This document shows, one piece after another, positions 7,959 to 16,285 of a stretch of 44,107 bases of DNA. Both the position numbers and the translations under genes were made by a program. The notes beneath the pieces are model-generated. The model was not told where the DNA came from. It ran no database searches and worked only from the letters and a program-made list of their open reading frames with translations. How positions within the stretch are numbered: position 1 is the stretch's first letter; each line of letters starts with the position of its first letter. This DNA is from Cyanocohniella sp. LLY (GTDB taxonomy: Bacteria; Cyanobacteriota; Cyanobacteriia; Cyanobacteriales; Nostocaceae): positions 1 through 44,107 of the forward strand of contig JAKOMP010000050.1 of the NCBI GenBank assembly GCA_022241785.1. Reading direction: 5' to 3'.

Positions 7959-8375
7959 ATGGCAGTTTTAAAAACTCATGTGGCTTTGAATGTCAATAAT
8001 ATTGACAAGTCCGTAGCCTTTTATCGCGCAATGTTTGATGTGGAACCTGTCAAATATAAAGCGGACTACGCTAAGTTTGATATTTCTCATCCTGCGTTAA
8101 ACCTCACTCTCAACCTAGCAAGTAATGTCCAGTCTGGTGGTGCATTGTCTCATTTGGGTGTACAAGTAGAAAGTACTCAAGAAGTGCAATCTGCCATACA
8201 ACGGTTTACAAAGGCAGGGCTAGCATTGTTCACTGAAGACAATACGGACTGTTGTTATGCTGTGCAAGACAAGGTGTGGGTAACAGACCCAGATGGCAAC
8301 CGTTGGGAAGTTTTTGTAGTAAAAGTTGCGGATACAAGACCAAGCCAGAATTTGAAAAAATCCTGTTGTGCTTAA
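7959..8375 (+). CDS. arsI: ArsI, C-As lyase (vicinal oxygen chelate dioxygenase)
   Basis: A 138-residue VOC-fold protein. Metal ligands expected for Fe(II) are His7 (KTHVALNV), His65 (LSHLGVQV) and Glu117 (RWEVFVV). The organoarsenical-binding vicinal pair Cys98-Cys99 lies in NTDCCYAVQDKVWV. This matches ArsI, known to cleave the C-As bond of trivalent methylarsenite and aromatic arsenicals, giving arsenite. The product would be exported by Acr3, whose gene ends 18 bp upstream. A second Cys pair at the extreme C-terminus (KKSCCA, 136-137) may also bind arsenic. No arsM methylase is in the window, so the substrate may come from outside or from a gene elsewhere. Confidence 0.92.
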   Translation: MAVLKTHVALNVNNIDKSVAFYRAMFDVEPVKYKADYAKFDISHPALNLTLNLASNVQSGGALSHLGVQVESTQEVQSAIQRFTKAGLALFTEDNTDCCYAVQDKVWVTDPDGNRWEVFVVKVADTRPSQNLKKSCCA

Positions 8376-8384
8376 CAATGATTT

Positions 8385-8418
8385 GGAGGGGCTGCGCCAC
8401 ACAAGCTATCAGCCCTCC
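8385..8418. terminator. Stem-loop after arsI
   Basis: Inverted repeat GGAGGGGCTG/CAGCCCTCC (one bulged G) starting 9 nt after the arsI stop codon. There is no clear T-tract, so it could be a 3' stabiliser or a weak terminator of the arsenic island. Confidence 0.45.
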
Positions 8419-8514
8419 CTACTCCCTAACAAAAATTAGCAACAAACCACTACTGCAAGCGTTACATTTGTAAGAAATCTATGTTGCTCCATCAACTTGG
8501 GGCATAGTGTTCTT

Positions 8515-9168
8515 ATGAATACTTCTGCTTCTATGCAAGGTAGCTCGTCTCCCTTCGATTTTTTGAGTTTTGATTTTACAGCACCTCAACCCACACAAGA
8601 TGCTGATTTACTCAAGCAGCTAGCATTCATCCCTGGGTTGAAAGAAATGATCATGTTGCGACAGGTTCACGCCTTAGAACATGCTACGGTTTGGGTTCTG
8701 AGTGAATCCAACAACGCCCGTACCTCCAAAAATCAACCCATCAAGGTTCAAGTAGATAACGAATTACTAGGTGGTTTGTCTACAGAAAAAGGATTTTACC
8801 TTTATGGAGAAGTGAATATTAGTGATTTGCGACGTGCGGTCATACTAGGCTTAAATCGGTTGATTAATGGTGAATGGGATTTGGCTGTACATCCCCGTTG
8901 TGGCACAAATGTATCAGTGGCTATGCTGTTGACAGCTGGGTTAGCTGTGGGTGTAAATTTGTTGCTACCATTCCGACCAGTAGAGCAATTGATAGGTTTG
9001 GGATTAGCTGCTACCACAGCCGCGGAAATCGCACCAGATTTAGGTTTTATGGCGCAGCGATACCTGACAACTGCCATTCCGTTTAACCTGGCAATTGAAA
9101 ATATTACATTGACTCGTGACGTTTGGGGACGACAAGGGCATTTTGTCAAGGTAAGCTGGCAAGAGTAA
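8515..9168 (+). CDS. DUF6391-like conserved cyanobacterial protein
   Basis: A 217-residue protein from the ATG at 8515; an in-frame TTG at 8497 is less likely. Recognisable conserved stretches are RQVHALEHATVWVL (a His/Glu-rich helix) and VHPRCGTNVSVAML, followed by a hydrophobic region of two probable membrane helices (LLTAGLAVGVNLLLPF and a Gly/Ala-rich one). The pattern resembles proteins annotated DUF6391; the biochemical role is unknown. HALEH and HPRCGTN could be metal-binding, which is inference. It follows the arsenic island after a stem-loop, so it is probably a separate transcription unit. Confidence 0.7.
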   Translation: MNTSASMQGSSSPFDFLSFDFTAPQPTQDADLLKQLAFIPGLKEMIMLRQVHALEHATVWVLSESNNARTSKNQPIKVQVDNELLGGLSTEKGFYLYGEVNISDLRRAVILGLNRLINGEWDLAVHPRCGTNVSVAMLLTAGLAVGVNLLLPFRPVEQLIGLGLAATTAAEIAPDLGFMAQRYLTTAIPFNLAIENITLTRDVWGRQGHFVKVSWQE

Positions 9169-9188
9169 ATATTATCAAGAGTAATTGC

Positions 9189-10181
9189 ATGAGAAAGCTT
9201 TATTTTTTAGTTCCAGGCACAGATGGTAAATTTGCTTGTGGGGGTCTTTGGGCAGAGTTAAAAACAGTTCATCTAGCTAGGCAGATTTGTAGTGCTGAGG
9301 TTGTCACTTACCGTCAAAGGGAAACAGGTAAACTGTTTATCAATGATTTGCTTGCGGAAAAAAATTTAGATGATGTAATTTTTGTGCTTAGCTGGGGCTT
9401 TGATGTAGCTAAACTCGCTAAAAAGCTTAAGCAATACAACGTCGTTTACCATGCCCATAGTGCAGGTTACAACTTCCAGCTACCTGCTAGTGTTCCCATT
9501 ATCACTGTTAGCCGCAACACAATGGGATATTGGGGGCAAAAGTCTCTTAATTCTCTGATTTATTATTTGCCTAATCAAATTAGTAACGAATTTCAAAATT
9601 TACATCTTCAGCGAGATATTGATGTTTTAGTCCAAGCTCGCAAATCTTCTGAATATTTACTGCAAGAATTGATTCCTGCTTTGCAACAAAAATGTGCTGT
9701 CAAATTAGTAGATTCTTATGTAGAGGATTTGCCTGGTTTATTTAATCAAGCCAAAGTTTACCTTTATGACTCTAGTGAATATTGGGCACAACAGCGCGTG
9801 AGTGAAGGTTTTGGTCTACAACCAATGGAAGCTCTTGCTTGTGGTTGTCAGGTATTTTCTAGTATTAATGGTGGTTTGTCCGATTACTTAGATCCAGGAT
9901 TTAATTGTCATAAAATTGCCTGTTATTCTCAAGAGTATGATGTTCAACGTATTCTAAATGTGCTGAAATGTTCAGAAAATACTACTTTACCAGAAAACTT
10001 TTTTGCCGAGTATCGAACTGAAAATATTATCAAGCGGTTCCAAGTAATTCTGGATGAATTAAATACCTTTTTTGATCATAAAAAGGACTTTCCTCCTAAT
10101 ATTAAAGATTTGACAGCAATTCGGGTGACAAAATTACGTTTGCAGAACATATCCAAAAAAATAAAACAAAAACTTTTCTAG
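9189..10181 (+). CDS. Glycosyltransferase (GT-B fold, GT4-like)
   Basis: About 330 residues from the ATG at 9189 (MRKLYFLVPGTDGKFACGG). The open frame runs upstream to 9123 but would overlap the previous gene. The N-terminal half has a Gly-rich loop (ACGGLWAEL) followed by Rossmann-like strands. The C-terminal half carries the GT4 signature EGFGLQPMEALACGCQV then SINGGLSDYL, where the Glu and Gly residues bind the nucleotide-sugar donor. Donor and acceptor cannot be predicted; surface polysaccharide or glycolipid synthesis is plausible. The C-terminus is Lys-rich (KKIKQKLF), possibly a membrane-surface anchor. It lies 20 bp after the previous gene and could share its transcript. Confidence 0.8.
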   Translation: MRKLYFLVPGTDGKFACGGLWAELKTVHLARQICSAEVVTYRQRETGKLFINDLLAEKNLDDVIFVLSWGFDVAKLAKKLKQYNVVYHAHSAGYNFQLPASVPIITVSRNTMGYWGQKSLNSLIYYLPNQISNEFQNLHLQRDIDVLVQARKSSEYLLQELIPALQQKCAVKLVDSYVEDLPGLFNQAKVYLYDSSEYWAQQRVSEGFGLQPMEALACGCQVFSSINGGLSDYLDPGFNCHKIACYSQEYDVQRILNVLKCSENTTLPENFFAEYRTENIIKRFQVILDELNTFFDHKKDFPPNIKDLTAIRVTKLRLQNISKKIKQKLF

Positions 10182-10670
10182 GAAGTATAATAGAGAATTG
10201 GCTATACTCTGGAGACTTTGTTTATTAAAATAAGCAAAAATACCTAGGAAAATGTTATGTAATCCGGTAATCTTGCCTTAATCAAAAAGTTGCTATCTAT
10301 CTGATTTAATGTAAAATGTATAGTAGTTATCATTGTGCAGTAAATTCCCAAATTCAATTTAATTGATTAGGTTTACTTATGATTAACAATTACATAAAAT
10401 TGATATTTTTATTAATTGGTACTTTAAAACACATTTAGGTAGAAAAAATTTTTTAAAGCATCAAGTTGTTGCCAACCTAATTAATCTAGCTGCCCCAATT
10501 ATTAGATGCCATAAGTTATATTGAATTGTCCCTGCCAACTCACTGTTACCAAAACTGTAACCACTTAATATTTGTGTGGTTGTAAATGCAATAGTAAGCA
10601 AGTGAAACATGATTTAGCTAACGTCAATTTTGCGATACAGCTAAATATATTTGGTAAGAGAGGTGGCAGA
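10182..10670. other. Gene-free AT-rich region before serpin gene
   Basis: About 490 bp with no convincing coding sequence. An AT-only imperfect palindrome, TTTGTTTATT/AATAAGCAAA, lies near 10216-10237. The region should hold the serpin promoter, but no clear -35/-10 pair was picked out. Confidence 0.5.
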
Positions 10671-11999
10671 ATGAATAGGCAGAAATTGAGTGGTGTGAAA
10701 AACGATTTTCTGCAAAGACGTTACGGTGTGAGTCTAGGAAGACGCTATGTTTTGGCAGCTGCTAGTGTTGTTCTTTTTGGTGTATTAGGGTGTTCCCCGG
10801 TCAATAGTAGTGCCAATACCCTGACAGAATCTGGATTAGCTCAATCAGTAACTCCATTGCCTAAAAAAAAACTAATTTCTGATACAAAATTAGTGAATGC
10901 TAATAACAAATTTGGCTTCAAACTTTTTTCGGAAATTTTAAACCAGCCTAGTAGAAACAACAACATTTTTGTTTCACCTTCAAGTGTAGCGATCGCCTTG
11001 GCTATGACCTACAATGGTGCGAGTGGTTCCACTCAACAAGCAATGGCTAAAGCGCTGGAATTACAGGGCATGAGTCTACCAGAAATTAACTCTGCTTACG
11101 CCACATTAAGAGAATTACTGGAAAATCCTGATCCAAATGTGCAACTAACTATTGCTAACTCGCTATGGGCAAATGAAGATGCTACCTTGCAGCCAGATTT
11201 TATCAAACGCACTCAAGATGTCTACAACGCTAAGATAACAAATTTAGACTTTCAAGATGCGACATCTCTCAATACTATTAATAATTGGGTGCAAGAGAAT
11301 ACTCGCGGCAAAATCAACAAAATAGTCGAACAAATTGAACCAGATCAGGTGTTGTTTTTGATTAATGCCATATATTTTAAAGGGCAATGGACTAATCAGT
11401 TTGATAAGTCCCAAACTGCCGAACAGCCCTTTTACACCTCATCTGGCATACAGAAACAACACCCGATGATGTCGCAAACCGGGGAATATCGCTACTATGA
11501 AAATGATAAATTTCAGGCGGTGAGTTTACCTTATGGAGAGGATGGTAAAGTCAGTTTTTACATCTTCTTGCCTAAACAGGAATCTAACCTCAATACCTTT
11601 TATCAAAACTTGAATTTTGAGAATTGGGAAAAATGGATGACTCAGTTCCAAAATCGAGATGGATTTATTCGCGTACCCCGATTCAAAACCGACTATGATG
11701 TCACACTCAACGATGCACTAACAGCTTTAGGGATGGCAGAAGCTTTTAGTAATCAAGCTAATTTTTCTGACATGGGTACAAATCTCAAAATTAGCCAGGT
11801 TAAGCATAAAACATTTTTGGAAGTCAATGAAGAAGGTACAGAAGCCGCAGCCTCTACATCAGTGGGAATGGTACCTACGGCTTTTAGAGAAAAACCCGAA
11901 CCTTTCCGCATGATTGTTGACCGTCCCTTTTTCTGTGTTATTCGTGATCATCAGACAGGGAGCATTTTGTTTATGGGTGCAATTACAGATCCACAATGA
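10671..11999 (+). CDS. Serpin protease inhibitor, predicted lipoprotein
   Basis: About 442 residues from the ATG at 10671, preceded by GAGGTGG; the frame remains open upstream to 10572 but without a ribosome site. The N-terminus has a twin-arginine-like segment (LGRRYVLAA), a hydrophobic stretch and a lipobox VLGC with Cys41, so it is probably an exported lipoprotein. The serpin fold is clear: NIFVSPSSVAIALAMTYNGA, NAIYFKGQW, SLPYGEDGKVSFYIFLP and the C-terminal RPFFCVIRDHQTGSILFMG. The hinge EEGTEAAAS has the small residues needed for loop insertion, so it should be an inhibitor. Counting from the hinge puts P1 near Thr-Ala in VPTAFR, suggesting an elastase-like target, but the loop is several residues longer than in alpha-1-antitrypsin, so P1 is uncertain. 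Confidence 0.9.
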   Translation: MNRQKLSGVKNDFLQRRYGVSLGRRYVLAAASVVLFGVLGCSPVNSSANTLTESGLAQSVTPLPKKKLISDTKLVNANNKFGFKLFSEILNQPSRNNNIFVSPSSVAIALAMTYNGASGSTQQAMAKALELQGMSLPEINSAYATLRELLENPDPNVQLTIANSLWANEDATLQPDFIKRTQDVYNAKITNLDFQDATSLNTINNWVQENTRGKINKIVEQIEPDQVLFLINAIYFKGQWTNQFDKSQTAEQPFYTSSGIQKQHPMMSQTGEYRYYENDKFQAVSLPYGEDGKVSFYIFLPKQESNLNTFYQNLNFENWEKWMTQFQNRDGFIRVPRFKTDYDVTLNDALTALGMAEAFSNQANFSDMGTNLKISQVKHKTFLEVNEEGTEAAASTSVGMVPTAFREKPEPFRMIVDRPFFCVIRDHQTGSILFMGAITDPQ

Positions 12000-12273
12000 G
12001 GGGAATTTGTAATTCGTAATTAACCTGAGTTCGGAATAATTCTGAAACCCGATTCTGTCGTGCTTCTGGCTGAATACTTACGATATGCCGCCGCGAGTGA
12101 AACAAAGTGGAACGACGCGAACACAGGGGTTTTGGGATTGCTTCCCTGCGGTCGCAATGACAATTTTTCTCCTGGATATGATATTTAGTTCTTAACCCGA
12201 ACTGACGTTAATTGATAGGGAAGATTAAAGTTTTTTGTTTTTTGACTTTTGACTTTTGACTTCCCGGCAGGGG
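12000..12273. other. Repeat-rich gap between convergent genes
   Basis: No gene seen. It contains degenerate dispersed-repeat sequence at about 12060-12165 (including 'gattgcttccctgcggtcgcaatgac', related to the 6657 element) and a TTTTGAC heptamer array at 12240-12262. Confidence 0.6.
12240..12262. repeat. TTTTGAC heptamer tandem repeat
   Basis: Three perfect TTTTGAC units followed by TT, 12 bp past the stop codon of the AI-2E-family gene. Confidence 0.85.
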
Positions 12274-13425
12274 TTAGGGTAAGGTTGGTTCGGAAATACT
12301 TAAGGGATTGTTGACTTCGGGTGGCGATGATTTTTCTGATGCGGTTGTCTCTTCAGTTTCGCCATTTAACCCATTCGGGCGTAGGGCAGTTAAAGCAGTC
12401 TTAATAATCACAGCCGTAGGTACTGCTACAATTACCCCTAAAAGTCCCCCAATTCTCGCTCCTGTAAGCACAGAAATCAGAATCCAAACTGGGTTTAATC
12501 CAGTAAAACTACCTAAAATCCGTGGTGCAATCAAGTTTTCTAAAATTTGTTGGACGATGACTGCGGCAATTAAAACTCTAATTCCCATACCGAAATCTTG
12601 CAGTGCTACTAAGGAAGTCGTCAGGGCGATACCTACAGAACCACCAAAGGGTACAAGGGCCATGATGCCGATAGTTAAGCCAAATAACAAACCAAACGGC
12701 ACCTTCAGCCACAAAAACGTTGGAATTAAGGCTGATGCCATACAGGTAGATAAAATCAGTTGGGTGATAAAAAAGTTTTGAAAGCTGAGGCGGACTGTTT
12801 GAGAAAAAGGTTTACGAAATCTGGTGGGTAGCCATTCCACTAAGCTTTGCCAAAGTTCACCACCGTGCTGCAAAAGATAAAAAGTCAAAACCATCGTTAA
12901 CAGAAAATCTAGCAGGCTAGTGAAAGTCACCACGGCGAGATTGAGAACTTGTCCGGCGATCGCTTGTAGTTGTCCCTTGACGCGATCGTTAATTTGCACT
13001 ACAAGAGCATCAAGGTTAATTGGTAAGTTCAGGGTTTCGGCTTTCTCATTTAACATCATTAATTGAGAACGGCCAGAGTCGATTAACTCTGGTAATCGAG
13101 CCACCAATTGTTGGGCTTGAGTCAGGGCTAGGGGAAACAAAGTCACGCCCAAAGCCAATAGCACCGATAAGGCTAACAAAAAAACTAAAATAGCAACTTG
13201 TTCTCGCCTAGCACCTTGACGCTCCATCCAACTCACAGGATAGTTAAGCAGAAATGCTAGAACTGAAGCTCCCACTAAAATAACTATCAGAGAGTGGAAA
13301 TAATGGAAAATTGCCGAAATTGCCCAACCATTGAGAACTAAAAGTGGGGCGAATAAGGCGATCGCCCCAATTCGCGCTATGGGTGTAAGTGTCTGCCACC
13401 AGTTGAGTAGCTTGCGTGTCTGCAT
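12274..13425 (-). CDS. AI-2E/PerM-family membrane protein
   Basis: A 383-residue protein with about eight hydrophobic segments and the family pattern of an N-terminal helix pair (residues about 15-80), a long amphipathic region (about 95-150) and a C-terminal helix bundle. It contains LVPFGGSVGIALT and the conserved GLNPVWILISVLTGARIGGLLGVIVAVP. Members (TqsA, PerM, YdiK) have been linked to AI-2 export or to Na+/H+ transport; the substrate here is unknown. The last about 35 residues are polar, Ser/Glu/Pro-rich and probably disordered. It is transcribed alone on the minus strand, convergent with the serpin and divergent from the next gene. Confidence 0.85.
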   Translation of the reverse strand: MQTRKLLNWWQTLTPIARIGAIALFAPLLVLNGWAISAIFHYFHSLIVILVGASVLAFLLNYPVSWMERQGARREQVAILVFLLALSVLLALGVTLFPLALTQAQQLVARLPELIDSGRSQLMMLNEKAETLNLPINLDALVVQINDRVKGQLQAIAGQVLNLAVVTFTSLLDFLLTMVLTFYLLQHGGELWQSLVEWLPTRFRKPFSQTVRLSFQNFFITQLILSTCMASALIPTFLWLKVPFGLLFGLTIGIMALVPFGGSVGIALTTSLVALQDFGMGIRVLIAAVIVQQILENLIAPRILGSFTGLNPVWILISVLTGARIGGLLGVIVAVPTAVIIKTALTALRPNGLNGETEETTASEKSSPPEVNNPLSISEPTLP

Positions 13426-13540
13426 CTTTAGCCGATTGCGGGATAGAACTGAATAAAAACTTAAACTTTCTCTACAGCCTATTATCTCTAACTACATCAC
13501 AGTATTTCATCCCTCTAGTTTAGGATTTAGACTCACCCTC

Positions 13541-13933
13541 ATGGACAATCTTGAACCTATCGACGATTCCCAGTACACTCAAGACGCGGCTACTTCCAAA
13601 AAACAATTGTTGTTGTATTTAATTCCAGTAATTGGTTTTTTTCCATCCTTGTGGACTCTCTATCGCCGTCAAGGAACACGGGAACAACTGGCTGTAAGCC
13701 GTCTGTCTATTACTTTGGCATTTACTTGGCTGTTGGGGTATTTCCTGTTGGCAACAGGGGCAGCAACTTCAGAATTTTTTACATTGCGTATCTTAATCCT
13801 CAATAGCTTTCTGACATCTGGTTACTTTTTGGTTAGTGTCTGGTTAATTATTCGACTCATTCAAGGTAAATCTCACCGTGTATCAGGTTTCAGTCAACTT
13901 GCTGAACGGGTATTGGGCAAGTATTTGTCTTAA
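13541..13933 (+). CDS. Small conserved membrane protein
   Basis: A 130-residue hypothetical protein with a polar N-terminus (about 20 residues, Asp/Glu-rich), then hydrophobic segments at about 24-40, 56-74 and 83-104. Basic residues between the first two (LYRRQGTREQLAVSR) suggest a cytoplasmic loop. The family is not recognised with confidence. It lies upstream of a LytR-CpsA-Psr gene on the same strand, about 290 bp away, so a cell-envelope role is only a guess. Confidence 0.6.
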   Translation: MDNLEPIDDSQYTQDAATSKKQLLLYLIPVIGFFPSLWTLYRRQGTREQLAVSRLSITLAFTWLLGYFLLATGAATSEFFTLRILILNSFLTSGYFLVSVWLIIRLIQGKSHRVSGFSQLAERVLGKYLS

Positions 13934-14098
13934 TTTATGTCAGCCAAAAAAATGTATTTACGAGTATTTTTACTTAAATTTCACCAAATTACAAATAATC
14001 TTCTATTCAGATCTGGTCAAACCGACTTATTGTTGTCATACTGCAATAAATCATTTCCGGATTTGCTTCAAAGCTAGGAGAAATCCTGCTATAAGTGT

Positions 14099-14114
14099 TG
14101 TGGTTAACACCACA
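14099..14114. promoter_or_regulatory. Palindrome upstream of LCP gene
   Basis: TGTGGT-TAAC-ACCACA, a perfect inverted repeat about 110 bp before the LCP start. It has the size of a dimeric regulator's operator; the regulator is unknown. Confidence 0.35.
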
Positions 14115-14225
14115 GTGAAAAAGTTGGCACAGTTAATTAAGAGTTAACTTTTATAGGTTAATTTTTTTGCATATTAATTAGTCAGAAAATTTACCGAGTT
14201 TGATTCAGTAAGTGTGAGGAAGTCT

Positions 14226-15641
14226 GTGACCAGTCAAAGAACTTCGGCGGAAGAAAACCAGTCAACAAAAGCCCTTAAATTGAAGAAAAGGGCCCGTAAT
14301 CCTCAATCTGGACGTTGGCTATTGTTCTGGGTAGGAATGGGTGGTATAGCAATGGTGTCAGCAACGGCGGGGGCACTGTTGGCAGTTTCTTTGACCAGTA
14401 CGCCGTTGCAGCAAGCACAGTTAAGTCCCCAGGATGAGGCAGTTTTTGATGGCGATCGCATCTCTGGAGGTGGGTTGCGATTTTCAGAATTAACTCGTCC
14501 TGTCAATCTTTTAGTCATGGGAATGAGTGTACTCCCATCCGATATTCAAAATGCTCCCCCGGAATTGCAGAATTTGGGCTATGAGCCACAGGTAAACTCT
14601 TTTGAAGGGCTATCTGATGTCATGCTGTTGATCAAGTTTGATCCAGCCAACAAAAAAGTAGCCATGCTCTCTATTCCTAGAGATACGCGGACAGAAGTAA
14701 CTGGCTATGGCGTGAAAAAGCTGAACCATGCCAATATTGATGGCGGGCCAGCTTTAACTGCCAAAAGTGTGAGTAATCTCTTGGGTGGTGTCGGAATTGA
14801 TCGTTATATCCGCATTAACGTTCTCGGAGTTGGTAAGCTGATTGATGCCTTGGGTGGGGTGACAGTCACTGTACCCAAAGACTTGAAATATCAAGATGAT
14901 TCCCAGCGCTTGTATATTAATTTAAAGGCAGGTAAACAGCATCTTGACGGTGATAAAGCTTTGCAACTATTGCGCTTTCGCCAGGATGAACTAGGAGACA
15001 TTGGTCGGGTGCAACGGCAACAAATGGTTATCCGTGCTTTGATGGATCAGACCTTGAACCCGGTCACAGTAGCTCAATTACCCAAAGTTCTCAATGTAGT
15101 TAAGGAAAATATTGATACTAACTTAACAGTTGAAGAATTAGTTGCGTTAGTGGGTTTTGGTGTGCGAACCAATCGTTCCAATATGCACATGTTTATGTTA
15201 CCAGGTCGCTTTAGCCAAAAGGAGGAATATATTGCTAGCTATTGGCTACCCAGTAAAACTGGTATTGCTAGAATGATGTCGCAACATTTTGGTTTGGAAT
15301 TAACTCGTGAACTCCGAGAAATTAATACCCGTTCTTTACGAGTCTATATTCAAGACAGCACAGGGAGCGATCGCTCTGACCTCAGACCTTTAATCAGAAG
15401 TTTAAACGAATTTGGCTATCGAAATGTCCAAATCTCTACACCTTGGCATGAACCTTTAGAGGTAACTAATATTATCGCCCAGCAAGGTGATAGTGATAAC
15501 GCCGATGTAGTTCGTAATATTTTAGGATTTGGCGAAGTGCGCGTGGAAAGCACTGGTGTTCTTGATTCTGATATCACTATCCAGATAGGTAAGGACTGGT
15601 TACAGCAACAACAAAATTCTGTCTTTGAGCCAACTTACTGA
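14226..15641 (+). CDS. LytR-CpsA-Psr (LCP) family protein
   Basis: About 471 residues. The GTG at 14226 is preferred because GAGGA (14216-14220) sits 5 nt upstream; an in-frame GTG at 14214 overlaps that ribosome site. A basic cytoplasmic N-terminus and one membrane helix (LLFWVGMGGIAMVSATAGALLAV, about residues 32-54) anchor it, with the rest outside. The LCP domain has the hallmark SIPRDTR, then KLNHANIDGG and LLRFRQDELGDIGRVQRQQ, whose Arg/Asp residues bind the polyprenyl pyrophosphate. A LytR_C-like domain follows (about residues 355-465). Known role: transfer of glycopolymers from undecaprenyl carriers to peptidoglycan or other acceptors. The acceptor in cyanobacteria is not settled. Confidence 0.9.
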   Translation: MTSQRTSAEENQSTKALKLKKRARNPQSGRWLLFWVGMGGIAMVSATAGALLAVSLTSTPLQQAQLSPQDEAVFDGDRISGGGLRFSELTRPVNLLVMGMSVLPSDIQNAPPELQNLGYEPQVNSFEGLSDVMLLIKFDPANKKVAMLSIPRDTRTEVTGYGVKKLNHANIDGGPALTAKSVSNLLGGVGIDRYIRINVLGVGKLIDALGGVTVTVPKDLKYQDDSQRLYINLKAGKQHLDGDKALQLLRFRQDELGDIGRVQRQQMVIRALMDQTLNPVTVAQLPKVLNVVKENIDTNLTVEELVALVGFGVRTNRSNMHMFMLPGRFSQKEEYIASYWLPSKTGIARMMSQHFGLELTRELREINTRSLRVYIQDSTGSDRSDLRPLIRSLNEFGYRNVQISTPWHEPLEVTNIIAQQGDSDNADVVRNILGFGEVRVESTGVLDSDITIQIGKDWLQQQQNSVFEPTY

Positions 15642-15642
15642 T

Positions 15643-15678
15643 GAAAAACAGAAAGGCGTGAGATTTTTCCCACGCCTT
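15643..15678 (-). terminator. Intrinsic terminator between convergent genes
   Basis: Perfect 8-bp stem AAGGCGTG (15653-15660)/CACGCCTT (15671-15678). On the minus strand it is followed by a T-rich run (TCTGTTTTT), so it terminates the small gene at 15702. It probably also ends the LCP transcript, weakly. Confidence 0.8.
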
Positions 15679-15701
15679 GATATTAGATTTGATGTCATGG
15701 T

Positions 15702-15854
15702 TTACCAACTGTGGGCTGTGCCTCGTTTATAAGGTTTCCCCGTAAATGGTTGTACCCCAATTATGGGATAGGCATCATCGGTAGGGCCGAAAATCCGTAT
15801 TACTGCTTCAGAAATATATTGGGTGATCCTATCAAGCATTCTGGAAATAGCCAT
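15702..15854 (-). CDS. Small protein, 50 residues, function unknown
   Basis: An ATG at 15854 opens a 50-residue frame, MAISRMLDRITQYIS... ending RGTAHSW. A ribosome site AGGAGT lies 9 nt upstream and a strong intrinsic terminator follows 24 nt after the stop, so this looks like a complete monocistronic gene. The first half is an amphipathic helix; then comes the segment RIFGPTDDAYPIIGVQPF, which is Pro/Gly-rich and looks conserved. The start, ribosome site and terminator together argue for a real gene despite its size. It resembles small cyanobacterial proteins with a similar FGP.DD.YP..GVQPF core from memory, but no function is known. Confidence 0.75.
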   Translation of the reverse strand: MAISRMLDRITQYISEAVIRIFGPTDDAYPIIGVQPFTGKPYKRGTAHSW

Positions 15855-16221
15855 ATCTAGGACTCCTATTTTTGAGTGGAGTGATTGTTAATTTATCTAC
15901 TCTAGTGCTGATATTCGCGCTTGGGATTAATTCGCAATATATCGAAAATATTTGCAATCAAGTGTCAAGTATCTTTGCAATACTTTAGTTGAATTGAAGT
16001 ATAACTTTTATCTTCACATCTAAATTATAACAAAATAATAGCTGTTGATCCTGGAGCTAATAATACTTTGATATTTATTTTTCTCTCCCCAGCAAGAGTT
16101 TTTTGTCCTCTAATATTATTAAAATTAACTATTAATATATATTAAGTAATTTACTTTCTTAGGATTAAAATCTGTTTTTTGGGCTGTATAACCTCATTAA
16201 CAGACTTTGCTGGTTTTATAG

Positions 16222-16250
16222 TTGACATTACTTATGGTAAATCCTACCAT
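16222..16250 (+). promoter_or_regulatory. Promoter of the NAD cluster
   Basis: TTGACA (16222-16227), a 17-nt spacer and TACCAT (16245-16250), upstream of pncB. The -10 box lies within the right arm of the 21-bp palindrome described next. Confidence 0.6.
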
Positions 16251-16252
16251 AA
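16232..16252. promoter_or_regulatory. Candidate NrtR operator (21-bp palindrome)
   Basis: Perfect inverted repeat TTATGGTA-N5-TACCATAA. It covers the spacer and -10 of the pncB promoter, so a bound protein would block transcription. The cluster encodes an NrtR-like regulator (18319-19089), and NrtR proteins are known to bind palindromes of about this length in front of NAD genes. The match is by position and symmetry, not by a remembered consensus. Confidence 0.55.
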
Positions 16253-16285
16253 TAAAAAGAAGCATTCTTGTAAGGAAGCTCTTGC

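Larger units (their letters stand above)
15855..16285. other. AT-rich divergent promoter region
   Basis: About 430 bp without a gene between the small minus-strand gene and pncB. It is very AT-rich from 15890 to 16200. The pncB promoter and palindrome occupy the end nearest pncB (16222-16252). Confidence 0.6.

Noticed and set aside
13878-14147. Plus-strand frame overlapping the end of the small membrane protein gene
   Set aside because: It starts inside another gene in a different frame, is rich in Cys, His and aromatic residues without pattern, and has no ribosome site.
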